Positions 45,724 to 56,517 of a stretch of 64,000 bases of DNA are shown piece by piece. The notes beneath the pieces are model-generated. The model saw only the letters and a program-made list of their open reading frames with translations, did no database searches and was not told where the DNA came from. Numbering within the stretch: position 1 is the first letter of the stretch; every line of letters starts with the position of its first letter. Position numbers and translations under genes: made by a program. The stretch comes from Arenibacter palladensis (GTDB lineage Bacteria > Bacteroidota > Bacteroidia > Flavobacteriales > Flavobacteriaceae): contig NZ_FQUX01000002.1 in NCBI RefSeq assembly GCF_900129275.1, positions 65,795 through 129,794 of the forward strand, given 5' to 3'.

Positions 45724-46722
45724 ATGGATGAGGTAAAACAAATTGTAAGCAATATAAAAAAAGGAGATATAGCACCAATATATTTTCTTACGGGTGAAGA
45801 ACCATACTATATTGATAAGATTGCGGAGTATATAGAAAAAAATGCCCTTACCGAAGAAGAACGTGGATTTAATCAGGTGGTTCTTTACGGTAAGGAAATT
45901 ACCATCGAGGACATCGTTAGTAATGCCAAGAGATATCCTATGATGGCAGAACGCCAAGTGGTCATAGTGAAGGAGGCACAACATCTTTCCCGTACCATTG
46001 AAAATCTTGTTTCCTATGCCGATCAGCCCCAACCTTCCACCATCCTTGTATTATGTTATAAATACAATAAGCTGGATAAGCGAAAGAAGCTATATAAATC
46101 CATTAAAAAGTCGGGAGTAATATTTGAAGGTAAAAAGCTATACGAAAATCAGGTAGGGGACTGGATCAAAAAATCCTTGCACTCACGGGGCTACGGCATT
46201 ACTTTCAAGGCGGCCAATCTATTGGTCGAGTTCCTTGGCACCGATTTGGGCAAGATTGATAAGGAATTGGAGAAATTGTGTTTGGTTGTCCCTAAAGGAG
46301 TTGAAATCAACCCAGAAGTTATTGAATCCAATATTGGAATTAGCAAGGATTACAACAATTTTGAACTAAAAAAAGCAATAGGGGAAAGAGACGTTGAAAA
46401 AGCAACTAGAATTGTCAATTATTTTGCCCAAAATCCAAAGGACAATCCATTTGTCCTAACAGTAACCCTTTTGTACTCTTTTTTTATACAATTGCTTTCA
46501 TATCACGGTTTAAAGGATCACTCCCCTAAGAGTGTTTCCACTGCCCTGGGCATTAGACCATTTTTTGTTTCTGAAATTCAGACAGCAGCTAGAAATTATC
46601 CCATGAGACGCGTTAGTGAAATTATTTCCGGCTTAAGGGAATTGGATGTTAAGGGCAAAGGTGTAGGTTCTAATATATCACAGGCAGACTTACTTAAAGA
46701 ACTATTGATCAAAATATTCTAG
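45724..46722 (+). CDS. holA: DNA polymerase III delta subunit
   Basis: A 332-residue HolA protein with the N-terminal AAA+-like domain (PIYFLTGEEPYYIDKI, residues about 18-33), the middle FELKKAIGERDVEKATRI-type region and the C-terminal helical domain. HolA is the clamp-opening wrench of the clamp loader. Length is normal. It is divergent from the PD-(D/E)XK gene. Confidence 0.92.
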   Translation: MDEVKQIVSNIKKGDIAPIYFLTGEEPYYIDKIAEYIEKNALTEEERGFNQVVLYGKEITIEDIVSNAKRYPMMAERQVVIVKEAQHLSRTIENLVSYADQPQPSTILVLCYKYNKLDKRKKLYKSIKKSGVIFEGKKLYENQVGDWIKKSLHSRGYGITFKAANLLVEFLGTDLGKIDKELEKLCLVVPKGVEINPEVIESNIGISKDYNNFELKKAIGERDVEKATRIVNYFAQNPKDNPFVLTVTLLYSFFIQLLSYHGLKDHSPKSVSTALGIRPFFVSEIQTAARNYPMRRVSEIISGLRELDVKGKGVGSNISQADLLKELLIKIF

Positions 46723-46860
46723 GCTCGGTATGGATTGATTGGTCCTATAGCTAGAAAACTAATCAAAGGTGTCTATATGGAATGCATTGGAATAACCCTT
46801 TTGGTATAAAACCAAGGAAGCGTTAAGCTTAGGCTACAACAAACTTATATTTAGTAGGAA

Positions 46861-47223
46861 CTACTTCTTGTCTAAGCTATATTTTCCAGGACCCAACATA
46901 AGTATTGAGATAAAGGCAACCAAAAATAAAACAGCCTTCTCTTTTACACTGAAGGGATCAGCACCATGAACGATCAATGCAGCGACCAACATGGTTATTA
47001 TAGTAGGAACTGTTGCCCAACGTGTTTTAAAACCAATAATAACCAAAATTGGAAAAATAAATTCCCCTAAAACCGCAAGAAATAGGGAAGGGGCAGCACC
47101 AATACCAATGGGATCCCCAAATTCAAAATTACCACTAATAAGTTTTTGAAATTTAGGTAGTCCGTGGGTCATCATTAAAATAGCCGAAGAAATGCGCAGA
47201 AATAGTAGGCCTAGGTCTTTCAT
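46861..47223 (-). CDS. DoxX family membrane protein
   Basis: A 120-residue protein of four membrane helices with LGLLFLRISSAILMMTHGLPKF at the N-terminus and GEFIFPILVIIGFKTR, typical of DoxX/SURF4-like proteins. Members have been linked to thiosulfate:quinone reduction and redox stress, but most have unknown roles. The gene stands alone. Confidence 0.88.
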   Translation of the reverse strand: MKDLGLLFLRISSAILMMTHGLPKFQKLISGNFEFGDPIGIGAAPSLFLAVLGEFIFPILVIIGFKTRWATVPTIITMLVAALIVHGADPFSVKEKAVLFLVAFISILMLGPGKYSLDKK

Positions 47224-47347
47224 TTGGGGGGGGTAGGTTTTATAAAAAATTAATAGATTTAAAGCGCATAAAAGTAACCATTACTTTATTAATAACAAAA
47301 GGAAATATGATGGTCAATATTTTAGAAACTTTAAAATAGCGCTCAGG

Positions 47348-49759
47348 TTATCTCAATTTAGGAAAATCCGTAGGATTGGACTCGTGCATTATGGAATATA
47401 CCTTTTCAAATATATCCTCGGAATTGGGTTTTGAGAAATAGTCCCCATCGGTGGCATAGGCCGGCCTATGGGGCTTTGCTGTAAGTGTTTGGGGGGCACT
47501 GTCCAAATATTTATAGGCACCTTGTTTCTCAATAATTTCATGTGTTAAATAGGCGGAACAACCTCCCGGAACATCTTCGTCTATAACCAACAACCTATTT
47601 GTTTTTTTAATGCTCTTTAGTACATCATGTCGTAAATCGAACGGCAATAGGCTCTGGGCATCCACAACTTCCGCATCGATACCCACTTCCCTAAGTTCTT
47701 CAGCGGCCTGCAATACTATTCTTAAGGTAGAACCATAGGAAAGTAAGGTAATATCTGTTCCGGCCCTAACCACTTCAACAATTCCGATCGGAGTACATAT
47801 ATCCCCGAGGTTATTTGGCTTAGGTTCCTTTAAACGATATCCATTTAAACTCTCTATCAACAGGGCCGGCTCGTTTCCTTTCATAAGGGTGTTGTAAAAA
47901 CCAGCTGCCTTGGTCATATTCCTAGGCACTAAAATATACATACCGCGCAGTAAATGGACCAATCCACCCATTTGCGAACCGGAATGCCATATTCCTTCCA
48001 ATCGGTGCCCACGGGTCCTCACGATCAACGGAGCTCTTTGTTTCCCTACCGTTCTGTACAGTAGTGTGGCCAAATCATCCGTCAATGTAAAAAGCGCATA
48101 AAATATGTAATCCAAATATTGGATTTCCGCAATGGGGCGTAATCCTCTCAACGCCATTCCTATTCCTTGCCCAATTATACTGGCCTCCCTAATACCAACA
48201 TCTGCAACCCGAAGTTCTCCATATTTCTTTTGCAATCCTTCCAAGCCCTGATTCACATCTCCTATGGTGCCACTGTCCTCACCAAAAATCAATGCTTGGG
48301 AATATCTTTCAAAAAGGGAGTCAAAATTGTCCCTAAGGATAATTCTTCCATCCACTTGCTCGGGATCTTTATCATAAGTCGGTCTCACCTCAGTAACATT
48401 CAAGGCATTGTTGCTCTGCTCGTTGTACAGATGGGAACTGAACTTGGTTTGGGATTCCTCCAAAAAGTTCTTGGTCCATGCAGCCAAAAGATCTTTTTCC
48501 TTGCTGCTTTCCCCCAATAAATATCGCATTGCCTTTCTGGCCTTGGAAGCCATATCCTTTTTTATGGGTTCTTCAATGGCGATTAGATCGTTTTTTAATT
48601 TGGTGATAAAAAGCTTGTTCATACTGGAATTGGCAGCATTTTCCAATAAGTTCACCAACGTTCTTTTCTGCTCCTTATGAGGTCTTAAAAACTCTTCCCA
48701 GGCCTCTTTTCGAGCACTTCGAACCTGCCTTTTTATGTTCTTTTCAAGCGATTTTAATTCTTCTTCCGTGGAAATTTTATTTTCCAATATCCATTCCCTG
48801 TATCGCTTATTACAGTCATTTTCCTTTTCCCACTGCAAACGTTCCTCACTCTTGTAACGCTCATGCGAGCCCGAAGTGGAATGTCCCTGTGGTTGTGTTA
48901 GTTCGGTAATATGGATTATCACAGGTACATGTTCGTCCCTGGCAATATCGGAAGCATTTTCATAGGCGTGGATCAAGGCCGTATAATCCCAACCCTTAAC
49001 TTTTAAGATTTCATAGCCCTTATGGTCCTTGTCCCTTTGAAAACCGATTAAGATTTTTGATATATCCTCCTTGGTGGTCTGATGTTTTGCATGAACGGAA
49101 ATACCGTAGTTGTCGTCCCAAATACTAATTACCATGGGTACTTGTAATACACCGGCCGCGTTTATTGTTTCAAAAAAAACACCTTCACTAGTACTGGCAT
49201 TTCCAATGGTTCCCCAGGCAACTTCGTTTCCATTATCGGAAAATTTGGCGCTGTTTTTGACCTTTACGTTCCTATATATTTTGGATGCCTGGGCCAAGCC
49301 AAGCAATCTTGGCATTTGTCCTGCAGTACAGGAAATATCGGCGCTGCTATTCTTTTGTTTGGTGAGGTCTCTCCAACTGCCATCTTCATTTATACTATAG
49401 GTGGTAAAGTGACCTCCCATTTGCCTTCCGGCACTCATAGTTTCTTTGGTTATGTCGGTGGTGGCATATAGGCCGTGGAAAAATTCCTTTGGGGAAAGTA
49501 GCCCCAAAGCCATCATAAAGGTTTGATCCCTGTAATAACCGCTCCTAAAATCGCCATCCCTGAAAGACCTGGCCATGGCCAATTGCGGAAGCTCCTTACC
49601 ATCCCCGAAAATTCCAAACTTCGCTTTTCCTGTCAGAACTTCCCTTCTGCCCAAAAGGCTACATTCCCTGCTCGTAACTGCTATTTCATAGTCTTTCAAT
49701 ATTTGTAATTGAAAATCGTCAAATGAAATATCGTTGCTTGCTTCGGAATCTATATTCAT
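47348..49759 (-). CDS. Fused alpha/beta E1 component of a 2-oxoacid (branched-chain type) dehydrogenase
   Basis: An 803-residue protein. The N-terminal part (about 20-430) is the E1-alpha thiamine-diphosphate domain with GRQMGGHFTTYSINED, GNASTSEGVFFETIN and SAGRQMGGH. The C-terminal part (about 465-795) is the E1-beta transketolase-like domain with EDSGTIGDVNQGL, EASIIGQGIGMALRG and VVDAQSLLPFD. It decarboxylates a 2-oxoacid and passes the acyl group to E2 lipoate. The fused form is common in Bacteroidota. A near-consensus promoter lies just upstream. Confidence 0.92.
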   Translation of the reverse strand: MNIDSEASNDISFDDFQLQILKDYEIAVTSRECSLLGRREVLTGKAKFGIFGDGKELPQLAMARSFRDGDFRSGYYRDQTFMMALGLLSPKEFFHGLYATTDITKETMSAGRQMGGHFTTYSINEDGSWRDLTKQKNSSADISCTAGQMPRLLGLAQASKIYRNVKVKNSAKFSDNGNEVAWGTIGNASTSEGVFFETINAAGVLQVPMVISIWDDNYGISVHAKHQTTKEDISKILIGFQRDKDHKGYEILKVKGWDYTALIHAYENASDIARDEHVPVIIHITELTQPQGHSTSGSHERYKSEERLQWEKENDCNKRYREWILENKISTEEELKSLEKNIKRQVRSARKEAWEEFLRPHKEQKRTLVNLLENAANSSMNKLFITKLKNDLIAIEEPIKKDMASKARKAMRYLLGESSKEKDLLAAWTKNFLEESQTKFSSHLYNEQSNNALNVTEVRPTYDKDPEQVDGRIILRDNFDSLFERYSQALIFGEDSGTIGDVNQGLEGLQKKYGELRVADVGIREASIIGQGIGMALRGLRPIAEIQYLDYIFYALFTLTDDLATLLYRTVGKQRAPLIVRTRGHRLEGIWHSGSQMGGLVHLLRGMYILVPRNMTKAAGFYNTLMKGNEPALLIESLNGYRLKEPKPNNLGDICTPIGIVEVVRAGTDITLLSYGSTLRIVLQAAEELREVGIDAEVVDAQSLLPFDLRHDVLKSIKKTNRLLVIDEDVPGGCSAYLTHEIIEKQGAYKYLDSAPQTLTAKPHRPAYATDGDYFSKPNSEDIFEKVYSIMHESNPTDFPKLR

Positions 49760-49780
49760 TACGCTATTGATGGTTTATCG

Positions 49781-49811
49781 CAAAAATATCAAATCAATAT
49801 GGTTTTTGCAA
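49781..49811 (-). promoter_or_regulatory. Promoter of the 2-oxoacid dehydrogenase E1 gene
   Basis: On the minus strand TTG (49809-49811) and TATTTTTG (49781-49788) are 20 bases apart, matching the Bacteroidota -33/-7 layout. The -7 box is 21 bases upstream of the ATG, implying a short leader. Confidence 0.65.
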
Positions 49812-49921
49812 CCAATAGTGGAGGATAATAATTAATAATTCTTTAAAGAAAATCGAGGTGTATTTTTAATTATTAAGAATATCGTAATAATAGTGTCGAT
49901 ATTTGAGAATATATTAATTAT

Positions 49922-52768
49922 TTAGAACCATTTTCTAGTAAATAATCCGGTTAATGTCCTTGGACTAAAGGTTATGACAAATCTGATTTTTTGATCGTAT
50001 TGGGGTTGTGAAATCTCCCAACCATTGTTGGAGTACAATGGAAAATATAGTTCAAAATAATCTGTCAACAAATTTAAACGAATACCGGAATCGTATACAA
50101 AGCGTTCTTTTAACCCTTTATTTTTCACAAAACCAAGATCACCATATACTTCTATCCATCGCCATATATTTACACTGGTATTAACGGTTGCCATCCAATC
50201 ATTGGCAAATGGGTTTTCCAATTTGGATTTAAAACCGCCCTCCGCAACTATGATCTGTTGACTATATATTCCAGACCCTTCAGATCTTCCCAAGTATTCA
50301 TAATCGAACAAGTAGTCTGTAGGCCTATCCAAGGAAAAGCTAAAGAAATCCGTACTTCCAGCCGTTTCGTTTCTTAGGAACTTACCGGCAAAAAATCGCA
50401 AATTAAACTGCCTATTGTTTTCAAAAAGTTTCCGGTATTCCAATTCATACGCAAGCTTGGTAAATTTATCGGAATACTGCGCGTCCACAGACCAAGAAAG
50501 ATAATTGATTATATTATTGTGGGTATTATAATATTTTGCATTGAACACATTATAATCAGGATCTGTTTCCAGTCCTAAACTCTGTAAATTTGGATCTATG
50601 TCCCTAAAAACACTAATAGACCTAAATATCAAAGCTTCCCTTTTGTTCAATAGAAGATTGCTAGGCCTCCAACCAAAACCTATAGACGGACTCACGGTAC
50701 TATAGCGCGAATTTTCCTGGAAATGGGAAGTAGATCCCCTTAGGGAATAGTTGGTAACGTACAGACCGCTTTTACCGTGATATTTACGGAAATTAAACTT
50801 GCCATAACCAACAAAAGTCTTTTCATTAGGGGCATAGGTAGGTGCCAGATCAAAAACGAATGGCCTTTCCAATAAAGTTTTGTTGTGTAATCGCATGCCA
50901 GGTGATAGTCCGTCATACTTATTGAATCCCAATACCGGTACATAAAAAATTTGATTGTAGTAAGGGTCCTCGGCATCCTTAAAAAACTGAAACTTCAGCT
51001 TTTTGTTACTTGAAAAGAAGCCGTTCAAAGATTTCCAATTATCCCTTTGGTTAAATTCCGGGATGGTCTGATCATAATTTAAAACCAAACGATCTTCCCC
51101 GTTCTTTGGTATTCTAAAGGCCTGTTGATCTGTTATATCCGTAAACCAATAATTTGAAACTACGGTATCGTTTTTTATCCCAAAAAGTGAAATGGGTACA
51201 TTGGTGCCTTCCTTATTTTTTAAGATGACCACCAAAGAATCCTCCATTTTACGGACTTTTTTAATTTTAAAGTCGATTTTTTGTGTTGTTGAGACATATT
51301 CATCAAAAAACCAATTAATATCCTTGTCCGAGTTTTCTACCACTATAAATTTAAAATCTGCCGCTGTGGTTGGTTTTAATCTATAGTTGATGTAGAATTC
51401 CTTCACACTGCGGTCAACATGTTCTTTACCTGTATAATCGGCTAAATATGCCAATCCCAACCCAGCCTTGTACCGGTTGGCTATTTTTTGATTGAACTTT
51501 ACGAGCGAATCGTTGGGAGTAGTAAGGGACTGATCAATATTTCTTCTGGCCGACAACATATGGAGCAGCGGATACTGTTCGTTAAAATTCATTTTGGCCA
51601 AATGAAAATTTCGTACCCCCCAAATACTGGATAATTTGCCCAACAGTTTTTGATCTGGATAGTATTCCTCTACAAAACCGATCATTAGATAATTCAAAAT
51701 AGCATCGGTAACCCATTTTTCATTTCTTGGATCCAGGAACATGGTTTCCTTTATAAAGCTATTGAGAGCTGTTTTCAGAAACTTCATTTCAAATTGAAAC
51801 TGTTCCTCATAAGGCCTAATAAAGCTGGGGAGTTGGTTTATTCCATATAATGGATCCTTATTATAATCCAATTCGGAGACCAGTAATTGTTTGTGTGGAA
51901 AATCCCCCAAATTTTCATAAATATATTTTGCTACCCGATTGATGGATATCCCAGAAGAAATCTCATCGTACTTTGTGGACTGCAGGTCTGTAAATATGGT
52001 GATCTCTGGTGTTACATGCTTTACAAACTGTTTGGAAGGTCTAATAATGATTTCCCCACTTTTTTGATTGATTCCCTGAAAATATACATGTTGAATATCC
52101 CCTTCCTGGTTCTTGCCCAATTCATGAAAATTAGAGACGGCAAATAAATTTTGGGGTATAATGAGTTCTATGGACGTATTGGCCATATCCGTATAAAGAT
52201 CTTCCAAATTCTTGTTGGAATATAAGTGCCATTCCCCATCATAAACTGCAGGGGTAAGGTACCAATCCTTTAAATAATAACCACCCCTGTTATCATATCC
52301 GTAGGTGGTAAATTTATCTGAAGGCAACTTCACCTTATAGGTAATAAATATTTTAGCGGACTCTTTTGGGGGCAGGGGATGGTTCAGATTAATTTTAATA
52401 ATATCCCTGCCAGGGGCATACTCCCAATCCAAACCTTGATAATTATCATCAACGGTACTTGTTATTTTGGTATTTCCCCTTTCTTCGTCCTTGGCTAGAT
52501 GTAACCCTTTTTTAAATTCTTCAGAAAATCTTTTGGCCAATGCCGTGTTTTTATTCGCATAAGCATTGGCCCAATCATTAAAGTAAATAAACCCCAAGGT
52601 ATCCTTGGAATTATTTTCGTAAATAATCTCCTGCTGTATATTGAAGGTTTTACTTTCTACGTCCAAGGTGGCCGTAAGTTTATTGGAATGTTGGGCTATA
52701 GAAAGACCATTGATACATAAAAATATCAACAACAAAATAGGTTTCCGAATGTATTCCAACTTCTTCAA
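49922..52768 (-). CDS. M1-peptidase-like pseudoenzyme fused to an outer-membrane beta-barrel
   Basis: A 948-residue protein with a signal peptide (about 1-26). Residues about 27-570 follow the domain plan of an M1 aminopeptidase (N-terminal beta domain, then FGYDNRGGYYLKDWYLTPAVYDG-like sequence). The HExxH zinc site is not found: the equivalent region reads FLKTALNSFIKETMF, and the WLxEGFA motif is replaced by WVTDAILNYL. The last 350 residues are a beta-barrel-like region ending FTRKWF, as in outer-membrane proteins. Translation starts at TTG (52766-52768). The upstream in-frame stop rules out an ATG. It is 11 bases behind the LOG gene. Function unknown, probably non-peptidolytic. Confidence 0.75.
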   Translation of the reverse strand: MKKLEYIRKPILLLIFLCINGLSIAQHSNKLTATLDVESKTFNIQQEIIYENNSKDTLGFIYFNDWANAYANKNTALAKRFSEEFKKGLHLAKDEERGNTKITSTVDDNYQGLDWEYAPGRDIIKINLNHPLPPKESAKIFITYKVKLPSDKFTTYGYDNRGGYYLKDWYLTPAVYDGEWHLYSNKNLEDLYTDMANTSIELIIPQNLFAVSNFHELGKNQEGDIQHVYFQGINQKSGEIIIRPSKQFVKHVTPEITIFTDLQSTKYDEISSGISINRVAKYIYENLGDFPHKQLLVSELDYNKDPLYGINQLPSFIRPYEEQFQFEMKFLKTALNSFIKETMFLDPRNEKWVTDAILNYLMIGFVEEYYPDQKLLGKLSSIWGVRNFHLAKMNFNEQYPLLHMLSARRNIDQSLTTPNDSLVKFNQKIANRYKAGLGLAYLADYTGKEHVDRSVKEFYINYRLKPTTAADFKFIVVENSDKDINWFFDEYVSTTQKIDFKIKKVRKMEDSLVVILKNKEGTNVPISLFGIKNDTVVSNYWFTDITDQQAFRIPKNGEDRLVLNYDQTIPEFNQRDNWKSLNGFFSSNKKLKFQFFKDAEDPYYNQIFYVPVLGFNKYDGLSPGMRLHNKTLLERPFVFDLAPTYAPNEKTFVGYGKFNFRKYHGKSGLYVTNYSLRGSTSHFQENSRYSTVSPSIGFGWRPSNLLLNKREALIFRSISVFRDIDPNLQSLGLETDPDYNVFNAKYYNTHNNIINYLSWSVDAQYSDKFTKLAYELEYRKLFENNRQFNLRFFAGKFLRNETAGSTDFFSFSLDRPTDYLFDYEYLGRSEGSGIYSQQIIVAEGGFKSKLENPFANDWMATVNTSVNIWRWIEVYGDLGFVKNKGLKERFVYDSGIRLNLLTDYFELYFPLYSNNGWEISQPQYDQKIRFVITFSPRTLTGLFTRKWF

Positions 52769-52779
52769 GGATCTTGTGT

Positions 52780-53466
52780 TTAGAAATTAGGACTCAATAT
52801 ATTGCCTTTGTAAAAGGAATCTATAATGTCCACCACTTCCTTTTCCGTGTCAACGATTTGTATCAAATCCAGATCACCAGGGCTAATGTTTCCCATTTTA
52901 AGCATGGCATCCTTTATCCAGTCCATTAATCCACTCCAAAATTCCGAGCCCACCAAAATAATAGGGAATTTTTCTATTTTGTTCGTCTGTATAAGTGTAA
53001 TTGCCTCAAAAAGTTCATCCAACGTACCAAAACCGCCAGGCATAACCACAAAGCCTTGGGAATATTTTACGAACATAACCTTACGGACAAAGAAATAATC
53101 AAAATCCAAACTTTTATCCCCATCAATATAAGGGTTGTCATGTTGCTCAAAAGGTAAATCAATGTTCAAGCCGACAGAGGTGCCCCCTGCCAAATGTGCT
53201 CCCCTGTTCCCGGCCTCCATTATCCCTGGACCACCACCTGTAATAATTCCATACCCGGCCTCGGCAATGCTCTTGGCCACACTTACCGCCAATTCGTAAT
53301 ATTTGTCACCAGGCTTTGTACGCGCGGACCCAAATACGGAAACGCATGGGCCAATGGCACTCATTTTTTCAAATCCGTTCACAAACTCGCCCATAATCTT
53401 GAATAAGGCCCAGGAATCGTTAGTTTTTATCTCGTTCCATCCTTTGTGATGTTGTTCTTTTCTCAT
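52780..53466 (-). CDS. LOG family protein (TIGR00730, phosphoribohydrolase-like)
   Basis: A 228-residue Rossmann-fold protein with GITGGGPGIMEAGNRGA (about 75-91) and MPGGFGTLDELFEAIT (about 141-156), the PGGxGTxxE motif of LOG enzymes. LOG proteins release free base from nucleoside monophosphates (cytokinin riboside 5'-monophosphate in plants); in bacteria the exact nucleotide is often unknown. The motif is complete, so it should be active. It overlaps no gene but is close to the M1-like/barrel gene. Confidence 0.92.
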   Translation of the reverse strand: MRKEQHHKGWNEIKTNDSWALFKIMGEFVNGFEKMSAIGPCVSVFGSARTKPGDKYYELAVSVAKSIAEAGYGIITGGGPGIMEAGNRGAHLAGGTSVGLNIDLPFEQHDNPYIDGDKSLDFDYFFVRKVMFVKYSQGFVVMPGGFGTLDELFEAITLIQTNKIEKFPIILVGSEFWSGLMDWIKDAMLKMGNISPGDLDLIQIVDTEKEVVDIIDSFYKGNILSPNF

Positions 53467-53560
53467 GTTAGAATATTATCAATAATCAAATTAGACTACC
53501 GTTTTCATATCGTTATAATGTAGTTTTGAAGAAAATAGTATCTTTTACCGACACTTAATT

Positions 53561-56401
53561 TCACAAACCTAATTCTTTTCTCAAAAATTTTGAGGTGTAA
53601 CTCTTTTTATCCAAGGCCACTTCCTCCGGAGTACCTTCCGCAACTACCATACCACCATTACGACCGCCTTCGTAGCCAATATCTATAATGTGGTCTACCA
53701 TTTTTATGACATCCATATTGTGTTCAATTACCAAAACGGTATTTCCTTTGTTTACAAGTTTATTAAGTACATGCATCAATACCCTGATATCTTCGAAATG
53801 TAATCCCGTGGTAGGTTCATCCAATATATAAAAGGTATTTCCAGTATCCCTTTTAGAAAGTTCCGTAGCCAACTTTATACGCTGCGCTTCTCCACCGGAT
53901 AGGGTAGTGGATTGCTGGCCCAGGGAGATATATCCCAGTCCCACATCCTGAATAGTTTTTAACTTGCGATAGATTTTGGGGATATTTTCAAAAAACTCCA
54001 CAGACTCGTTAATAGTCATCTCCAGCACATCGGCAATGGATTTGCCCTTATATCTAATCTCCAAGGTTTCCCTATTAAACCGTTTACCATTACAGGTCTC
54101 ACATTCTACATATACATCAGGAAGAAAATTCATTTCAATAACCCTTAGACCTCCTCCTTGACAGGTTTCGCATCGTCCTCCCGTAACATTAAAGCTAAAA
54201 CGCCCGGGCTTATAGCCCCTAATCGAAGCTTCCTGTGTCTTGGCAAAAAGAGACCTAATTTCACTAAAAACACCGGTGTAGGTTGCCGGATTGGACCGCG
54301 GTGTTCTTCCAATAGGTGACTGGTTAATATCAATGACCTTGTCTATATGCTCCAAGCCCTTAATTTTCTTGTAGGGCATAGGAACTTTTACCCCATTAAA
54401 ATAATGGGCGTTTAAAATAGGGTATAAGGTTTCGTTGATCAAGGTAGATTTACCACTGCCAGAAACACCCGTTACCCCTATCATTTTTCCCAAAGGAAAA
54501 CTTACCGAAACATTTTTAAGATTATTTCCCGAACAACCGGATAATTCCAGGTTGTTTCCATTGCCTTGCCTTCGTTTTTTTGGAACTTCAATTTTTAGCT
54601 TTCCGGTAATATAATCTGCTGTTAGGGTATGATGGTTTTTTAGATCATCCGGTTTACCTTCCGAAATTATTTCCCCTCCGTGTTTTCCGGCCTTTGGCCC
54701 TATATCTATAACATGGTCTGCACGTTCTATCATATCACGGTCGTGCTCTACCACAATTACTGAATTACCAAGGTCTCTTAGCGATTCCAAAGACTTTATC
54801 AATCGTTCGTTATCCCTCTGATGCAGACCAATACTTGGCTCATCCAGGATATAAAGTACACCTACCAACTGTGACCCAATTTGGGTTGCCAATCTAATAC
54901 GCTGTGCTTCCCCGCCGGACAGGGATTTACTACTTCTATTTAAGGAGAGATAATCCAAACCAACATCCAATAGAAATTGAACCCTTGTTTTGATCTCCTT
55001 TATAATTTCCTCGGCAATTTTTAATTGGTTACCCTCCAGTTTTTTTTCCAGACCGTTAAAGAAATCGGCCAATTCCGCGATATCCAGATTGGATAGGTCG
55101 GCAATATTGTTGTTGTCTATTTTAAAATTCAGCGATTCTTGCTTTAACCTAGTGCCTTCACAGGTTGGACATTTAATTTTGTCCATATACTCCTTGGCCC
55201 AACGTTTGATGGAGGTGGAGTTGGCCTCGTTAAATTGACTCTTTATAAAGTTGGATATACCTTCATAATCTATTTTATATAGGCGTTTTACCCCAAGGGT
55301 CTTAGAGTCCACCTCGAAACTTTCCTTACCGCCATAAAGCAATATTCCAATGGCTTCCTCGGGTATTTTTGCAATTGAGGTGGTTAGTTCAAAATTATAT
55401 CGCTGCGCAATGGTTTCTATCTGTTTAAAGGCCCACGAATTTTTATATTCGCCCAATGGAGCAATGCCACCTCCTTTAATGGACAGAGTTTTGTTTGGGA
55501 AAATTTTATTTTCATTTACCTCATAAATATGTCCAAGCCCATTACAATCGGGACACATGCCTTTTGGTGAATTAAAGGAAAATGTGTTGGGTTCTGGGGA
55601 GGGGTATGAAATTCCCGTAGTAGGGCACATCAAATCCCTACTAAAATAACGGGGTTCATCCTTACCCTCTTCCAAAATCATCAGTACATTTTCACCGCTG
55701 TACATGGCGGTATTGATTGTTTCCGAAATACGCTTGTCCAATTCGGTACTCTCCTCAATTTTGAGTCGATCAATAACAATCTCAATATCATGGGTCTTGT
55801 AACGGTCCACTTTCATGCCCTTTACAATATCCTTGATTTCCCCATCTACCCTTACTTTGACAAAACCTTGTTTGGCAACTTGCTCAAATAGCTCCCTATA
55901 ATGACCTTTTCTAGATTTAACGATAGGAGCCAGTATATTTATTTTCTTGCCCTTATAGGAAGATATGATCAATTCCTTTATCTGTGAATCATCATAACTA
56001 ACCATCTTCTCCCCGGTATTGTAACTGTAGGCATCCCCGGCCCTAGCAAATAAAAGTCTAAGGAAATCGTAGATTTCGGTAATGGTACCTACGGTGGACC
56101 TGGGAGATTTTGAAGTCGTCTTTTGCTCTATGGCAATTACAGGTGATAGGCCATCGATCTTGTCCACATCCGGGCGCTCCAAGCCACCCAGAAACTGTCG
56201 GGCATAGGCCGAAAAAGTCTCAATATACCTTCTTTGGCCTTCGGCATAAATGGTATCGAAAGCCAAGGATGATTTGCCGCTTCCGGACAGTCCGGTAATA
56301 ACGACCAGCTTTTCACGGGGTATGGTAACATCTATATTTTTAAGGTTGTGCACACGGGCGCCTTTAACCTCAATATTCTCTTCGTAATTAATCATTTTCA
56401 T
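53561..56401 (-). CDS. uvrA: UvrABC excinuclease subunit A
   Basis: About 946 residues with both ATPase cassettes: Walker [15 protein letters not shown] and [15 protein letters not shown], signature [17 protein letters not shown] and [15 protein letters not shown], and zinc-finger cysteine pairs ([17 protein letters not shown]). UvrA finds bulky lesions and loads UvrB. The ATG at 56399-56401 is chosen over a TTG two codons upstream. Length is normal. It lies near the S24/TIGR03915 DNA-damage module but is on its own transcript. Confidence 0.96.
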   Translation of the reverse strand: MKMINYEENIEVKGARVHNLKNIDVTIPREKLVVITGLSGSGKSSLAFDTIYAEGQRRYIETFSAYARQFLGGLERPDVDKIDGLSPVIAIEQKTTSKSPRSTVGTITEIYDFLRLLFARAGDAYSYNTGEKMVSYDDSQIKELIISSYKGKKINILAPIVKSRKGHYRELFEQVAKQGFVKVRVDGEIKDIVKGMKVDRYKTHDIEIVIDRLKIEESTELDKRISETINTAMYSGENVLMILEEGKDEPRYFSRDLMCPTTGISYPSPEPNTFSFNSPKGMCPDCNGLGHIYEVNENKIFPNKTLSIKGGGIAPLGEYKNSWAFKQIETIAQRYNFELTTSIAKIPEEAIGILLYGGKESFEVDSKTLGVKRLYKIDYEGISNFIKSQFNEANSTSIKRWAKEYMDKIKCPTCEGTRLKQESLNFKIDNNNIADLSNLDIAELADFFNGLEKKLEGNQLKIAEEIIKEIKTRVQFLLDVGLDYLSLNRSSKSLSGGEAQRIRLATQIGSQLVGVLYILDEPSIGLHQRDNERLIKSLESLRDLGNSVIVVEHDRDMIERADHVIDIGPKAGKHGGEIISEGKPDDLKNHHTLTADYITGKLKIEVPKKRRQGNGNNLELSGCSGNNLKNVSVSFPLGKMIGVTGVSGSGKSTLINETLYPILNAHYFNGVKVPMPYKKIKGLEHIDKVIDINQSPIGRTPRSNPATYTGVFSEIRSLFAKTQEASIRGYKPGRFSFNVTGGRCETCQGGGLRVIEMNFLPDVYVECETCNGKRFNRETLEIRYKGKSIADVLEMTINESVEFFENIPKIYRKLKTIQDVGLGYISLGQQSTTLSGGEAQRIKLATELSKRDTGNTFYILDEPTTGLHFEDIRVLMHVLNKLVNKGNTVLVIEHNMDVIKMVDHIIDIGYEGGRNGGMVVAEGTPEEVALDKKSYTSKFLRKELGL

Positions 56402-56517
56402 TAGCAATGTGCGAAGTTACGACTTTGATACCTAAAAATGAAGTAGGTGCTATTTAGTTTTTTGTAGATTAAAAGCTTAGCTATAAATTAGCATTCTTAA
56501 CTATAAAATATTTTTAA

